Positions 37,801 through 52,800 of a DNA stretch of 64,000 nucleotides are shown piece after piece. The DNA comes from Branchipolynoe longqiensis (Eukaryota > Annelida > Polychaeta > Phyllodocida > Polynoidae). The stretch covers positions 15,476,462 through 15,540,461 of the forward strand of contig CM059198.1 of NCBI GenBank assembly GCA_030323885.1, in the 5' to 3' direction. Under the pieces are notes generated by a model. That model was not told where the DNA came from. It saw only the letters and a list, made by a program, of their open reading frames with translations, and did no database searches. The stretch's first letter is position 1; each line of letters begins with the position of its first letter. The position numbers were made by a program, and so were the translations under genes.

Positions 37801-40800
37801 AAATTAAAGTAAAATTAATACGTAAATAACCACTGAAATTAAAGATTAATTATTATTAATATTAAGGACACAAGTCCCTACCCTGTCTTCCCATCTCTCC
37901 CTACCCTCTCTTCCCATATTTTCCCCTTTCTCCCACCCCCCTTCTCTTCCCCTTTTTCTCCCCCCCGTCTCTTCCCCTTACTCTCCCCCTTTCTCACCCC
38001 CTCTATTCCCCTTTCTCACCCCTCTCTTCTCCTTTCTCCCCCCCCCCCCCTCTTCCCCTTTCTCTCCCCCTTTCACCCCCTCTCTCCTCCCTTTTCTTTC
38101 CGCCTTTCTCACCCCCTCTCTCTTCCCTTTCTCCCCCCTCTCTCCCTTTCTCCCCCCTCTCTATTCCCCTTTCTCTCCCCTTCTATTCCCCTTTCTCCCC
38201 CCTCCCCCCCCCCCCCTTTCTGTCTCTTTCTCTCCCACTCTCTTTCCCTGTGTTCTTAGTATGTACCTAAAAACAGCATATTAAACTAGGTTATGCTTTT
38301 AAAAGTTTAATTCTTATAAAAAGAGAGCAAATTAATTATAAGTATTGTTAACTAGATTACTTTAATTAAGGATCGAAAGACTATAACAGACACGTAATTG
38401 TGTTTTGATATCTAAAACTGATATAAACATATTACCATCTCATAACAGTAGACATGTCACAACATAACGGACATGTAAGTTTTCATAAATATATTATAAC
38501 AGTACACATACACAGTGCATACAGACAGATACAATGTACTTCAGATCATGCTGTCTTGTCATGATAGTGCTCCGGCTGGCGAGATGACCCAGTCTTTAAT
38601 TAGATTGCGCTGCTCCTTTCCTATCTTGGAGGCGGTGTTGGGGCTAGGTACAATGTCAACGTCTGGCAGGTTTTGCCCCTCTCTCCAACATTGCAGAACC
38701 AGCAGCTGGATCGTCCCGAGACTGGGAACAACAACTTTGTCTCCAGTCTCGGGACGATCCAGCTGCTGGTTCTGCAGCGTTGGGTAGCGCATCCTCATCA
38801 GGTTGTGCAAAACCATGCACGCAGTGACGACAACCTTCACAGTGGAGGGGTGGTGCTGCATAGTGGTCAGCAGCACTTGGAAGCGGTTGGCTAGAATCCC
38901 AAAGGCATTCTCCACAACTTTCCTAGCTCGGGAGAGCCGTAGTTGAACAGTCGCTCCTCATTTGTCAACCCCCTCCTGCTGTACGGCTTCATCATGGTCG
39001 GTCGCAGGGCGAAGGCATCGTCACCGATGAGAAAATATGGCACATCCTTCTGGCCGTCCATGATCGGTTCCACCTTAAGTGCCCGCCTTCAGCTCGGAGT
39101 TGTTGTAGATCTGGGCATCAGACGTGGAGCCCATACCACCAAGATCTGCCCAGATAAACTTGTAGTCTGTGTCTACAAGTGCCAAGAGGACCACGGAGTA
39201 AAAGCCCTTGTAGTTGTAGTAGAGTGACCCACTCTTTGGAGGGCACTGGCAGGCGATGTGCTTCCCATCCAGAGCGCCACAGGTATGGGGGAAGTTCCAC
39301 TTCTCTAGGAATTGGCGATAGCGCGCCATCCTTGTGGAGTTGTCGGACACGTCATGACCTCGTCCAGGTACTCGTCGATGAGGGCCTGACAGACATCACG
39401 CACTATGAGCGACTGTGTGTTGTGGGGGACCCTCCACCCAAACTTCATGGATGAGTATTTGTTCCCAGACGCCAGGTGCCGCAGAGTAAGGGCGATCTTT
39501 AGCCCAAGGTCGAGCGGCACCCGGTATGTTGTGCGTTTTTTGGCAATCCTCGGTCCCACTCACGCCATAATCTTGTCGAATTACTGGGGAGGCATCTGCA
39601 TGAAGTTCACGAACGACGCATTGTCCTCGCTGCGGAGCTCAACCATAAGATTGTCGTACAAGCCAAACTGTAGCCGCTTCCCGATCGAGGGTCTGACCCA
39701 CATTGTCCGCTGCTGCCTCCTCCTTCTCCTCTGGACACGGGCCGGCAGAAGAGCCATGAGGTAGAGACCTAGGTCATGCTGATAAAGGGCAACTCGGTAC
39801 TGATGCTGGAACCGTAGATGGAGTGCCTGGACATCCATCCTGTCTGAGCAGCCAAGCAGGACTGCCAGAAGATGCCTGGTGGTGCCTTTATATACCGAAA
39901 GGCAATACGCTGGGCATACGCTCGACGTACGCTCGAAATACGGTAGCACACGCTAGGGGCATGCTCGCAGACGCTACCGGTACATTAGGTGTACGCTATA
40001 TATGCCAGAGACACTCAGCGGGTGCTGGTTCAATGTACGGCTAACCTATGCCGACCTACTCCTAACGCGTGCGTAACGTACGCCAACGGCCCAGCGTATG
40101 AGAACAGTATGAGCCACACGCCAGCATAGATTGAAAATTTTGAACATGCACAAAATGTTTTTGGCGGCTCGACCTACGCCAACCTATGATGCCGTATGCA
40201 AAGCATATTCGACGTATGCCCAACCTATGTGTAACGTATGCCGATGTGTTGGTCGAAAACCGCATACGTCGGCATACGCTAATGCTATACGTCATAGTGT
40301 GACAGCCCCTTTAAGTAAAGTAGATTATAACTATTGGTTTAATCTAGTTATCTCAGAAAATGAGAGAAATTTAAAATTCACGCACATTTTAATCTGGTAT
40401 GTGGATTTCATGGCCTTGAATTAATTTGTTAATGCAAATAACATGCGAGACCTCTTTACCAGTATACAACCTGAACTAATTTGAGAGTTCCAAAGACAAT
40501 TAGAATGTATTGCATTTAGTAATTTTAACTATGTCTTGTCAAATAGTTAGCCACATCGTCAGCCATTTCAGAATAGCGTGTGTTTGTATGATATTGAAAT
40601 GTGGAGGACAAAACTTTCCGTCAAAGCAAAGTGACAGCATAAATTCTGTGAACTTGTCACTGTGAAGATGGACTTTACTGCCAACAAAGCATTAAATCAT
40701 CAATCAATCTGCCAACAAAGCATTAAACCATCATCAATCAATCAATACATTGTAAGTATTATATATAATTTCGATTTTCATTAGGATAACATCGATGCAA

Positions 40801-43800
40801 GATACTAAAGAGCTTCTTCACAACAGCTTTTAGCTCCATTTATTAGTAACTGTTTACGTTATACTTTTTCAGTATGTACTTTCCGTGCTTAACTTCACAT
40901 ACCCGACTATATTTCAAGGGTAAGTAATTAATCTTTAGGATAGAGAATTTCCTTTAATATCAAGGAATTTCCTTTAATGTCAATGAATTCCAATACTTTG
41001 TTAAAATTTCCGATGACGTATAATTCTATCAATATTATGATCTATTGCATACTTCATGCTATATATAATAATAAGCCGTCAGTTAAACCCTAGCCAGTCT
41101 ACAGCAGGCAGCCTCCTAGCTTAACTATAATCCTTCAATTAAATAAGTTTTGGGAGCAGCTTCAAGAAATGAGGCCTTCCCTGATAAATCTGCATTTTTC
41201 GCTTCTTTTTTTAATTGAAAAGAAGAAACAAATTATTTCTAATAATTTGATGGCACTCGTCATCCATATGTTATCGGTGCACCAACTCTCCCTCCCCATT
41301 AACGTCGTTTGTTAAGTTGTTACGTAGTAATTAAGTAAAACATATTAATGGTAAATACATTGTGTTTTGTTTTTATATTGAAGTTGTCCTCAATGGATCT
41401 GGAGGTTATTTCAGCATCCAGTGCCTGTTATTTAATTGGTTTCACTTAATGTTGCTTCAGTTAAAGTCGTAGTTTTTAGGAAGCTAACCACGACGTTAAT
41501 GGGGTAGTTGGTGTATATGCAATTTTATTTAATTTTTTTATATATTTAAACAAAACGGTTTACATTGAAAAACTGCAAATGCACGTTTATGTAATAAACC
41601 CTAATGCTAATGCACTTTTGTATAATAATACTAATACATTATTGGGAGCCTCACGTTGTTTATATCGGGGTTTGAGGCTACCTTGCCCCTTACAGGGATA
41701 TTGGGGGAGAGGTGGTTCTGGGCTGGAAACGTTAACCTCGTCACCGTAGTGACGTTATGCCAGCTTTATTTTGTGGTATACTGTTATATTTACTAGCAAT
41801 CCACTGATCTCTTAGTAGAAAATATATGTATTTATCCTCTTTCTCCAACAAAGATTCCCTAGTGTATAAGTGAAAAGAGTACTGTGAATGATTAGTTACA
41901 TGAGGGGATTCCTTTCTTTTCTTGCTGCAATGATTTTCTTTATTTTGCTCTCAAATCTCTGGGCATCTCTGTACTATAGTCGTTTGGAAATGCCAGCTAA
42001 ATTTAAGCAGAAGAAAATATCCACTGTCATAAATGTATAACGGGTATGACTGAGCGGTTAGTTAAAGGTGCATAGTCGGACAAAAACATCAAATTTCCAA
42101 AAGTAAAACACTTATCTTGATTTGAACCTACATATCCAACTTAGATACTTAAAGTATTTGTTGCTGCATGCGAGGGCGTATTATGTCAAGTTAATAGGAT
42201 CTGTTACCTTTGAAGCTTATTGTGTCAGAATTGACAAGCACACCAAAATTAATTTTGTATGGTTACACTTCAAATATCTGCGAAGTCATTTAAAATCAAA
42301 GTTACTTCAGACTAAGGTAGGGTAGGTTATAATGAGCAACCTACTATCTTTATCTTTTTTAAACAAAACCACCAGAAACTCAAAACCACCGGACCAAGCA
42401 ACTTTAACGGTGTGAGTTTAAGTGGCAGGACAAGCTGGTCAATTGCCAATAGACGGGACCGTAATTCCAGCCGCTCGGTGCATTGTTGGATGCATGAAAG
42501 CAAAACAGCGCGAAGCACATAGTTCATGTTGAAGCAGTGAGTGTAGATATGGAATCTGTTAGTTTCAGAATATTTGAGCTAATGTTTGAAAGATACAATA
42601 CATATTTTTTTAAAGAATTAAACAAATTAAGATGTGAATCTTTTATCTACCATTGTAAGTACATAATCAGCACGGCTAATAGTAATACAATCTGCATTTA
42701 GATCTAGACACATTTACTGTGGCCAGAGTCAGTTTGACTTATTTGTTCATGTATTTATTTATATCATGTGGTTAATAGCATCCCTAGGATTAGGACATAC
42801 GCAGGGTTCATCAGACATTGATTATATATTTCTTCGAAACAACTTTCTTTTGACACATTTGACTTTTACAAATTTAGATAAGGAATTAAAAAGCACAGAT
42901 TTACATCCAGAGGAAAAGGAGGTTGTTCTCATTTTTACATTTAAAAAAAATATATTTATGCTGGTTGAAAACAAGAATTGAGAATTGGTAGAGCTCAATT
43001 ATCATTGAATGTAAGTCTTTTTATGCAGTTTGTGTTGCCATTTTTTGTTTGTTAGATTTATAAAAGTCTAGATTTAGGTTTAGAATTCTGGATCCAGATA
43101 TTTAGAATTGTTACTTTTCACCGAGAAGCCAAAATACCATGAGCACCATTGGTTGATACTTCTCAAAATCATGGAATTTGGATAATTATTACATTTCTCT
43201 ATATTAAAAGGTAGATTAGACATTTACCATAGGGCATGTGCTCTGTACTGAAACTAATGGTGATGTGAACATCAGCGTAAGTAAAATGAAGTGACTGATT
43301 TTGTGTCTGTGGCGAATTCGATGTTTCTTAGCTCAAAATACATAATTATGGATAGTTGTGTCTTAAATATATTTATTACATTATTATGTTGCATGAGTGA
43401 ATCCATGTTTATGGCAAATTGTTCGATTTTATGTTAAAATAATAGAAATACAGAAGTTTAGTAATGCGTGTATTGGTAAGCCCAATGAACGTGTGCATTT
43501 GTTTTGCTTTGGAGCCCGTTTTCAGCACATGCGTAGTTGGAATTACGAACTCGTCTATTAAGATTCTGACACTTCTCCCACCCCTCACTCTTATTAGGAG
43601 CAGCTCAAGAGGTCACATAGTACTGCCTCCAGTATTGCATGTTTATGGCCCTCTCCCGTGTCCACCAATCAGGACACTTACTGAGTGGCACCGTGTGGTT
43701 TGTAGCCACATGGCTGTTTATAAACACTGTGTGGACAGTTGCTATGGTAACTGACCTGTCAGTCACGAGCTCTACTGGTGTTGGTCATTTGAATTGAAAC

Positions 43801-46800
43801 TGTAGAAGCATGGTTTATGATCATTAGGCTATTTGTATGTACTAAATTTTAACATGTCGCTGAACGAATAGCCAGGTAGTTCTGGAATAATTTACCATAG
43901 TTCCCTACATGTTGGGAGACCTGTCAGGTTTAAAAGTAGATGTGTGCTGGGTAGATGGGGGTGGGTGGGGTGGAGTGTCAGATTACTATCACGGGCTCTT
44001 TTTGCAGCCTTTATATTCGATACCCAATAGCCATACAAGATTAGTTATGTTTAAATTCTGATGGAGGTGTGGGTATGTGCTGGTATTTTTAATGTTTATT
44101 TCTACCGCCAGGTGGCAGGTTCTGGTCGGTGGGATCATCATGTGGGCTCTCGCTGTCAGTGGCCACATCAACCTCAAAGTTTCCGAGTACTACACGTGAG
44201 CGTTTTCCCGTTTTTGTTTTATTTGTGTCATATTTTGTGTTTAAATGGTCCTATTCCTCTGAATTTGTTGGCAATACATGCTCTTCCAGTCATAATGGCA
44301 TGGTGCAACACACTAAGCACGCTATAATAATATAGATGGAGAATTACAAGAAAATACATAGCAAAGCATCGATATGAATGAATAGGTACAGAAGGAGATA
44401 AAGGAAAAGGGGGGGGGGGGGCAACAACAGGCAGAAGAGGATTCGCTATGTTAGACTAGCATGGCGGTAGCAGGTAGGGTGGGGTGCGGGTCTAGGTGAA
44501 TATTTGTCTAAACATGACATACTTGTTAGAAGGGTGGTGATGGGGTGGATGGTGTAGACTGCTGAGTCAAATGTGGCCAATTTTCGTTTCAGCTGGGACC
44601 TCATCCCATGGTCCCCTGCCATGGTCCTGTACACAATCTCCATCTGTGCCGGGTCCGTATCACTCGCTAGTCTGGTAAGTTTTGCAGTTAAATAAACACT
44701 ATTTTGTTTAAATCTAAGCCCAAGAACACCACCCCCCACACACACACACACCGAAGTGTAGTACAGGGATGAAAGAACTCCACAATTCAGCGGATTTCCA
44801 CGATTTAACAAAAATAGCACTTGTTTTTATTTCTAGAATATTCTACCGTGTTCTACATATTCTGAAATATTTTCTGGGGTTTCTTCAGCTATTATTATAA
44901 GTTGCATAGTATGAAGGTTTTGAGTTTATGTCATTTTCTTTAGATAAACATATGTTAATCATTATAATCTAGCATACTTTAGTTTGAAGTAACTTTACTT
45001 AGAATTGGCTAACCTCAGAGATATTTGAAGTGTGAACATGCATCGTTGATTTTGGCGTAGTTAAGCCTATAAGCTTCAGCAGTAACAGGTTCTATTAAAT
45101 TGGCTTAATATGCCTTTCTATGCAGCGGCAAATGCTTCTAAAGGACCCCAGTATTTAAGTTGGATATGTTCGTTCAAATCTAGATTAGTTTTTTACTTAA
45201 AAAAATTTGATGCTTTTACCGGAATATGTAACTTAAAAAAGAGAACTAATTATCAATTTATATTATTTCTAAAGTATTCTGTCATTAGGTTTTCTCCTCT
45301 TTTTCTGTTTGGGTCTTCTAGAAAGGCTTTGGTTTAAGCGGGTTTTTCATCCTAACATCATATCCTAACGTCATATCATGACTCATACTGCATCACAGCG
45401 ATTCACAGTACTCATGGTGACTTTTAATGCTGTCCCACTGGGATATCGTGCCGCCAGTACCATCACCTGGTGATGGTGGTGAATAGATCCCAGAGGGCTG
45501 TGGAGAACAGGGACAACTAGAGAAAATGGTTGCAAAGTCATCTTTGGTGCCCCAACAACCCTTGCGGTTAAGGGATTGATGGTGACAATGATGTTGATTA
45601 TGATGATGATCATCATCATCATCATGGCCTGATATCCCACTCAGTCATGTTATACTAACACTGAGACAATTTTTCCCTACTCTGTCCTTTCTAGGAAGAG
45701 TGTTGACGTTATAACATTGTTCTGTGCTCCTCTGTTCACAGCCCGTGCCTGTCTTCTTCAGTGTCCGCTGTTTGATAACTGTCGCCGGCTTCATCGTAGA
45801 CTACGCTCTACACAAGAAGGTCTGTACCCAATAAGTCTCTTCTCAGATAGTGTCCCCGAGGAAGGGCTAAAGCTGGGACCCGGCGTGTGTACCCACCCGG
45901 AAGTAGGGCAAAGTCCTTTACTATAGCCACTAAAGTTGCGCAATCTGATATTTTTTAGATTGATTTCATTTCTTTGCTTGGTCGTTGTAATCTATTTGAC
46001 TTTACTTTGAAGTAACTTTTATTTTAGAAGGTAAACTTTGTTGTGATATTTGAAGTGAAAACATGCCAATTTAATTTTCGTGGGCATACCGACATGTTTG
46101 ACTTGGACTTGGCGTTTTCAAGCGTAGCAACGTAGCACAGGAGTACCAACATTAATTATTAGAAGCGCATAGTCCGATGAAACCGTTTAAGATTATTTTT
46201 TAAAGATGCATATATTAGGTTGATCATTATAATGTACTTTACCTTTATTTGAAGTCACTTCTATTTCAAAATATTAACATTCAGAAATATTTGAATTGAT
46301 ATTCAGTACATCCTGAATTAAATTTGGTGTGCATGTTAAAATGGTATGTGAGGGAGGGGAGTGAGGTGGAAGAGAAAAGGAGAGAGGGATGGGGAGGAAT
46401 AGAAGAGGCAGAGAGATGGGAGAGAGGTGGAAGAGGGGGAGGGATAACACCTTTGCGTGATCTGATCAAAGTTTTAAATGAACTAGGTATTGTGTTAAAG
46501 AATTGCATTTGCATCATCTCTCACATGTACATGCTGAACTTTCACTTGAGCGTTAGGTTCGGTTGAGTTTTATTTAACCACAAACATGTAGTAAAGTGAC
46601 TCTATGGCTTCCCCTAGGGGTGATCCTCCAGCGGAGCTACCAATGCTACATTAAATTAATGTTCATATAATATATGCAAGATACATTGTTTCAAAAATCT
46701 GCAATTAAAATCTTTACCTATCTGTACTTATGGGTAATTTATAGATTATATATTCTACCTAGAATCCTAAATTAAACAAACATTTTCATGAATTGTAATA

Positions 46801-49800
46801 TGTCTTGGTTTACTTTCCTCACCAGGTGGCCTCCCAGCTTGTTCTCATCCCCTTTCTCCTATTATGTGTCATGGCGACCTGTTATTCTGACCCAGAGGTA
46901 AATATAATGCATTTGCGCATATAGGAGTTTACACAGCCATGCATTATGATTAAAAAGCATGGTTTACACACATGTAGGTATACGGAATGTGGCACTTCCG
47001 AGATAACCACATTTGGTGTTCACTCAGCCACTAATCAGACCCCTGGCAGTGCCTGAGTCAGGGCTAAAGCACACTGCAGCTTTTCACACTGGTATACATA
47101 CATACATTTAGTGGTATATTTTATTTACTGTAAAATAGTTATCAGCACAATTTCATCAATTCAGAAACAAATATGGGCCCCAAAAACCCTACTGCGTTTG
47201 GTCTTCAGGAAACAAAGTGAATATAAAACACATGGCTTTTATTGCAATGGGAGAACCACCCTCATCCTGGGCGTTTATGCACACCAGGTCGCAGCTTCAG
47301 TCCCTCCGAGGGACCAGCGATCAGTAACTCAGAAGACACAACACCCTACATCTGTTCATATAAACACACCAGCTCCCAGCTTCGGTCCCTATACAGGGAT
47401 CAGCGAACAGTAACTCAGCAGACACAACACCCCGCCTTCGGTCATCTAATCACACCAGGTCCCAGCTTCAATCCCTCTACAAGGACCAGCGATCAGTCAG
47501 GAAGACACAACATCCCACTTCCAGTCATATAAACACACCAGGGCCGCGCTCAGGTCTGTCTCGGAGACGTCTCTGCGATGCTTTTTGGCTTATTTCCGTT
47601 CAGGGTGCGTCTCGGAGACGCCTCCCATTTCAGACAGGAGATGAAAAGCGTCTCGAAAATGGCCGCCGTATTCAGTGGTCAATCACAGCGCAGCTTTTCC
47701 ATTGCAAATGGACGCCGCCTAAGGAGGCCACCATTTTCGAGGTGGCTGATAGCTAAATGCCGTTCAGACTAGTGGTACGTCAGGGCCATCTCCGAGGCGC
47801 CTCCCAGACGGACCCTGAACGCGGCCCAGGTCCCAGCTTCAGTCCCTCCCCAGGGCCCAGCGATCAGTAACACAGAAGACACAATACCCTACTTCCGGTC
47901 ATATAAACACACCAGATCGCAGCTTCAGTCCCTCTACAGGGACCAGCATATTGATTGATTGATGACGATATTTACCAGCATTCAGTAATCAGAATCTTGG
48001 AAATGGCCATGGTTTTAAATGGCCTTCAGCCTTTCTATTTCATCCCATTTAAAGTCACTGCGCCCGCCCGTCTAGGCTGTGGGTTTCTTGTATCTGCATG
48101 CCTACATGTGTGTAGCATCATGATTTTCAATTTATTGAAAATGTAATAAGTTATTGTTTCATATGTCACTAGTGTCAAACGGCAGAGAAGAAAATACCCA
48201 ACTATTAGACTAAGGGGAGAGGGGATATCCACAGTTTTCAACATTAGCAACGTGGGACAAAGTACTACTTTTCTAAACCCTCCCCCACAAAGTAGTGCAG
48301 ATCGATATGTTATTACAGGGACCGAACGCGGTGCTGAATCGGTAAGAGCGCAGAAGGTTTAAACAAATTTAATTATTTTTTATTGATGCTGTGTTTATAC
48401 TGTCCATAGCATGTAAGGTCGAGTGCTCGGGCTTGTCTTCAATGCTGGCCAGCTGTAGTAGTGGTTTAATCTTACAACACAGTAGGAGGTGATACAATAT
48501 TTTTGTTTCTCACACAGTAGAAGGTACATGGTGATTATTGTTTTTATTTTCTGATCACCCCTGTAGTGGGTGCGAGTATGAAGTATATTAGTTTTTGGGC
48601 TTTTATTTTTTGTTTTACTACTACTTGTGAACTAGCTTACTCTATCATCACGTATATACATTTCGGTTGGGAGTTTGAATCCAGGTTGAGTCAAACCAAT
48701 GGGCTTACAAAGTTGATCCTTGTTGCCTAGCCTAGCGCTAAACATTACTAGAATAGGGCACGGACTGATTGGCTCAGTATCAAAATAATATGACTGGGTG
48801 GGAAATCGTCTTATGGTGCCGGCGGCCTGCTCTCTCAGTGGAGCAGCACTATAAAGTAACCATGAATGCGCAATGTCACAAGTCAGTGCCTGTCCTGATA
48901 TGACCCTAGATGTTAGGACGTAAAACCCCATCACCCAGTAGTATGCTTTCTATGACAGAAAATGTCGAAAACTTTGAATGACCCTCAATTTACATGCACA
49001 CATGAGACAATGTTATATTCATGTCATGGGGATGTCATGTCTGCAACAACCATCTCAGAGACATCAGCAAGAACGATTATAGTCATATATCATGGCGTAT
49101 TTATTAATCTAACCTAATGTATTTACATCTCCGCTCGCCCCAAAAGAAATGGCAGTAGCTTAAAACCATCAGATTATGCAACTTTCTTAACACCGTGATA
49201 TCTGATAGTCCAAATTTATAATTTAGGCTGTAGCATCGTTAATAACAAAAGTGATATATGGTGATGTACATATTGTCTAATTTTGTTTACAGTTTAACCC
49301 ACGAGTTTACAAGTGGATCGCTGTGCATATCACAGCTGTTGGTAAGTTACCCTGTGATAAGATTTGTTCTTTTTAATTGTTAAAATAACCAACGAAATAC
49401 ACATATAAAATCAATTTGATTGTCAAATATTTAAAAGAAACATTGTGTAGCCTATTTGTATCCCGTTACCAAGTAGCCTTTGTTACTTCAATCGAGTTGG
49501 GGTAGGGCATCATTGTTTTCAGCACAGCCTGCTCTAAGGAGGGCGAATACAACTGTTTTCTCTGTTTGATTCTGTTATTTTTCCTATTATTGAGTTTTAA
49601 TTAAAGTTGTTTTCTATAGTTCACTGGGACGACAAACAAACTCGAAATGTAATATATGAATGATGTCACATGACCTAGAGGTTTCCCCATAAACCACGGA
49701 ACTCCTTTTGCTTTGAAGCATCCCTTTGGTAGAAAGGGCAAAAGACGAAGGGAATCCCACTCGTGACATCATTCATACATTAAACAGGAGCAGAAACCTC

Positions 49801-52800
49801 AACACTCTTCCCCACCCCAACATATTTGGTAGCCTAAACTGAAAAAAACATTAAGCAAAGATGTGCTTAGAGAGCATTTGTCAGAGTCGAGCTCCAGTCT
49901 CAGTGGCTTATACTGGACCTCTTTAAAATCAGCAACATTTCAGTTGATAGCGATTAACTAAAGCATTGTAAAGATACCTGCGAACTCAACAACCCAACAA
50001 TGTCCACACTTTAGTACTGTTTCTCTTTTACTTTAAGGTCTGGTCACCTGGTTTTACCATGTGTTCCTCTTAGGAATATTTGTTATTGGATAAAGGAATA
50101 TTCATATTCCTGAAAGAACTTAGAAGGGACTCTTTCAGCTCCGACCCAGTGGGTAGCGACTGATCTGTGCAGCATATGTAGACTTACTACCTCATGGCTT
50201 CTTAGTAGTTCTAACCCCTCATGGTTATTCTTAGTACTTGGGGAACTTTGAGTACCTTTTCAATTAGTAGGCAGACCATTTTAATTTGAGCATTGTAATT
50301 TAAACGTTATGAGCTCATGTATGCACTTCAGTAACTCAGCAGACACACTACCCTACCCCCGGTCATCTAAACACGCCAGGTCCCAGGTCCCAGGTTCAGT
50401 CCCTCTACAGGGACCAGCGAACAGTAACTCAGCAGACACACTACCCCACCAGCAGTCATCTAATCACACCAGGTCCCAGCTTCAATCCCTCTACAGTTGG
50501 GAAAAAAAGGAGAGAGAAAAAGAAGTTAATAAGACCAGCATTTTTTGCAGGCGTTTTTCTTTCATTGTCTTTAATTTAGCCTGGTTCATTTTGACTACAT
50601 TAATCAGCTTAAAGTCGTCATCTATTAACATGACATGGTGGCTTTGACAGCAAAGTGGCCCTAATTAACTGACCTGTTTTGAGATTACTGAAAAGACACA
50701 AAAGTTAATTGGTAAGACTCTTGTATTGTTTCATTTCAAGCTGTATAATCCGATGAACGCATGAAAGTTTCTAAACCAAAACACTTACATAGTTTTGATC
50801 TTTCGTATCTAACTTGGATACTGGTGCGCTCATTAACCATTTATTACTGATTAGATGGAATATATTACGTCAATTTAATAGCACCTGTCACTGATGAAAC
50901 CCAAAATAAAGTAGATTATAGCAATCAGTCTAATATATTTTTCTAAAAGAAATAATATGGTAGAAATTGAAAACCACCGGACTATGCAACTTTAATCGAG
51001 TGATTGACCACACGAGTTAATTCTCCTATTTTACAGTTTTATATGAAGTTTATTGCAAGACGTTGGGCTCGAAAGTGAATTTAGGGTAAGTTGAACAGAG
51101 TTGCAATTTCAGTCTCATTTTCACTCATGAATAAATTTAAGACATAGATAAAGGTTTAGCATAAAGGGTGATGTAAATATATTAGGACCCCTTATTTTTA
51201 TTTAACTATTGAATGGGGTAGGCTGGATTTAGTCGACATCCCCCCCCCCCCCGGTAATTTAACAATTATGGGATAAAATTGAATGATGGTGGATTTTGTG
51301 TGTACATACATATGCCTCCATACATACATACATACACACATACATACATACATGCATGCATGCATACATACATACATACATACATACATACATACATACA
51401 TACATACATACATACATACATACATACATACATACATACATACACACGCGCACACACAAGTAATTTCCTATGTCCCATCTTGATTACCTTATGAATGTTC
51501 ATTATATATCCCATCGCATATATATTTACACAATACTAATCAATAGTAATCTTGCTAGAAGTTATGTTTTATATGTCAATTTCTTTCCAATTATAATTTG
51601 ACCATCACGCATAGGACGCTCGAGAGGGTTTTCTGCAACTATGTGTGTGGGTGAGTTGATGTATATTTCAGTTTGACAATCTCTATTTGGTATTGTAATA
51701 CAATGTACGTTGTTAACGATATATATATATGGAGTGTATACATTTGTGTGTGATGGATATAATGTGTGTGTGTTCCTATGTTATAACTAACATGAACAAT
51801 GTGTGTATATATATATATATATATATAATTTTAAAAAGGAAATAATGACACACACCCACACCCACATGCATATTCATATGCAATGGATTTTATATTAATA
51901 CCTATTGACTACATTATGTAGAGTTCACTGACCTCCCCAGATGAAATGCCACATACACAGGTATGTGAGGGTAGGTTGTTTACATAAAAGTTTATATGAA
52001 TCGCGCTCGAGGCCTTTGTTTGGACCCCCGTGGCACTGGTGCTATGACCAGGATTCTGTACATGAGCACTGTATGCTGTTGAACCTGCCCGGGATATGTA
52101 ATGGAAGCTCTACCTGGATATTTGTAATTGTAAGTATGAGATTACAATTCCAGGGGGATGAGTGTGGTGAGGTTCACTGACCTCCCTAGGTGAAATGCCA
52201 CATACACAGGTGTATGCATGTTGGTTATATCAGGGAGCCTAGATAGGTTAATGGTTAGGATTTCCCCCAAGAATGGCAGAAATGTGGGTTTGAGTCCCGC
52301 TCTAGCCATGTTACCTCTGTCCCCCACCCACGACACCTATTTAAAAAATTCATTTTATTATTATATAATTATCAGTGGTATAAATTCCATCGTATACTAT
52401 TTCGTAATGTAGCTAAGTATTTTGCACTTTGGTTTATTATAAGTATAATCAGATGCAAATATTTCGGTTAAACATAGTTATTAGTTTGTATGCTTTACGT
52501 TGGAGTTTATATAAAAACATGTTAGTTCGCAGATATCAATATTATGCTCTACTCATTAGGCCTCGTTATCGATTACAGTATAACACATTATTACAAGATC
52601 TAACGTGATAAGTATTCATTACTTTGATGCGCATTTGTTCACAACTTGCATTATCTATCTACTTATGTATGCATTTTTAAAGCACCTTGCTATGTACACA
52701 TCACGACTACCAACATCTACTTTTTCCTGTTTCTTATCACAAACCCCTTCACTTATTTGCATAGTTAATTAATTACATCTCAAACCAGTGCACACAGCTG

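Larger units (their letters stand above)
35156..40311. mobile_element. PIF/Harbinger DNA transposon, 5.2 kb, degenerate
   Basis: TIRs: AGGCCCTGTCACACTACGAA on the left and the inverted GTCATAGTGTGACAGCCCCTT on the right. TAA flanks both ends (35,153-35,155 and 40,312-40,314), a Harbinger-type 3-bp duplication; one base of the boundary is ambiguous. It carries the two genes of the superfamily in convergent orientation, a MADF/Myb-like protein (+) and a DDE transposase (-). Subterminal regions (35,170-35,560 and 39,890-40,300) are dense in GCGTATG/CATACGC motifs. It lies in TMEM241 intron 1. Confidence 0.93.

Noticed and set aside
43464..43754. 96-codon plus-strand open frame in TMEM241 intron 2
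   Set aside because: Overlaps the right end of a TIR element and shows no domain.
47275..47945. Regular repeats with variable parts as a CRISPR array
   Set aside because: Unit of about 84 bp with drifting repeats, no cas genes, intron location; ordinary minisatellite.
51921..51961. Small exon AG|...|GT in TMEM241 intron 9
   Set aside because: Exons 9 and 10 already join in phase with conserved sequence; adding this segment disrupts the NYVCGVVLLA block. It is half of a direct repeat.
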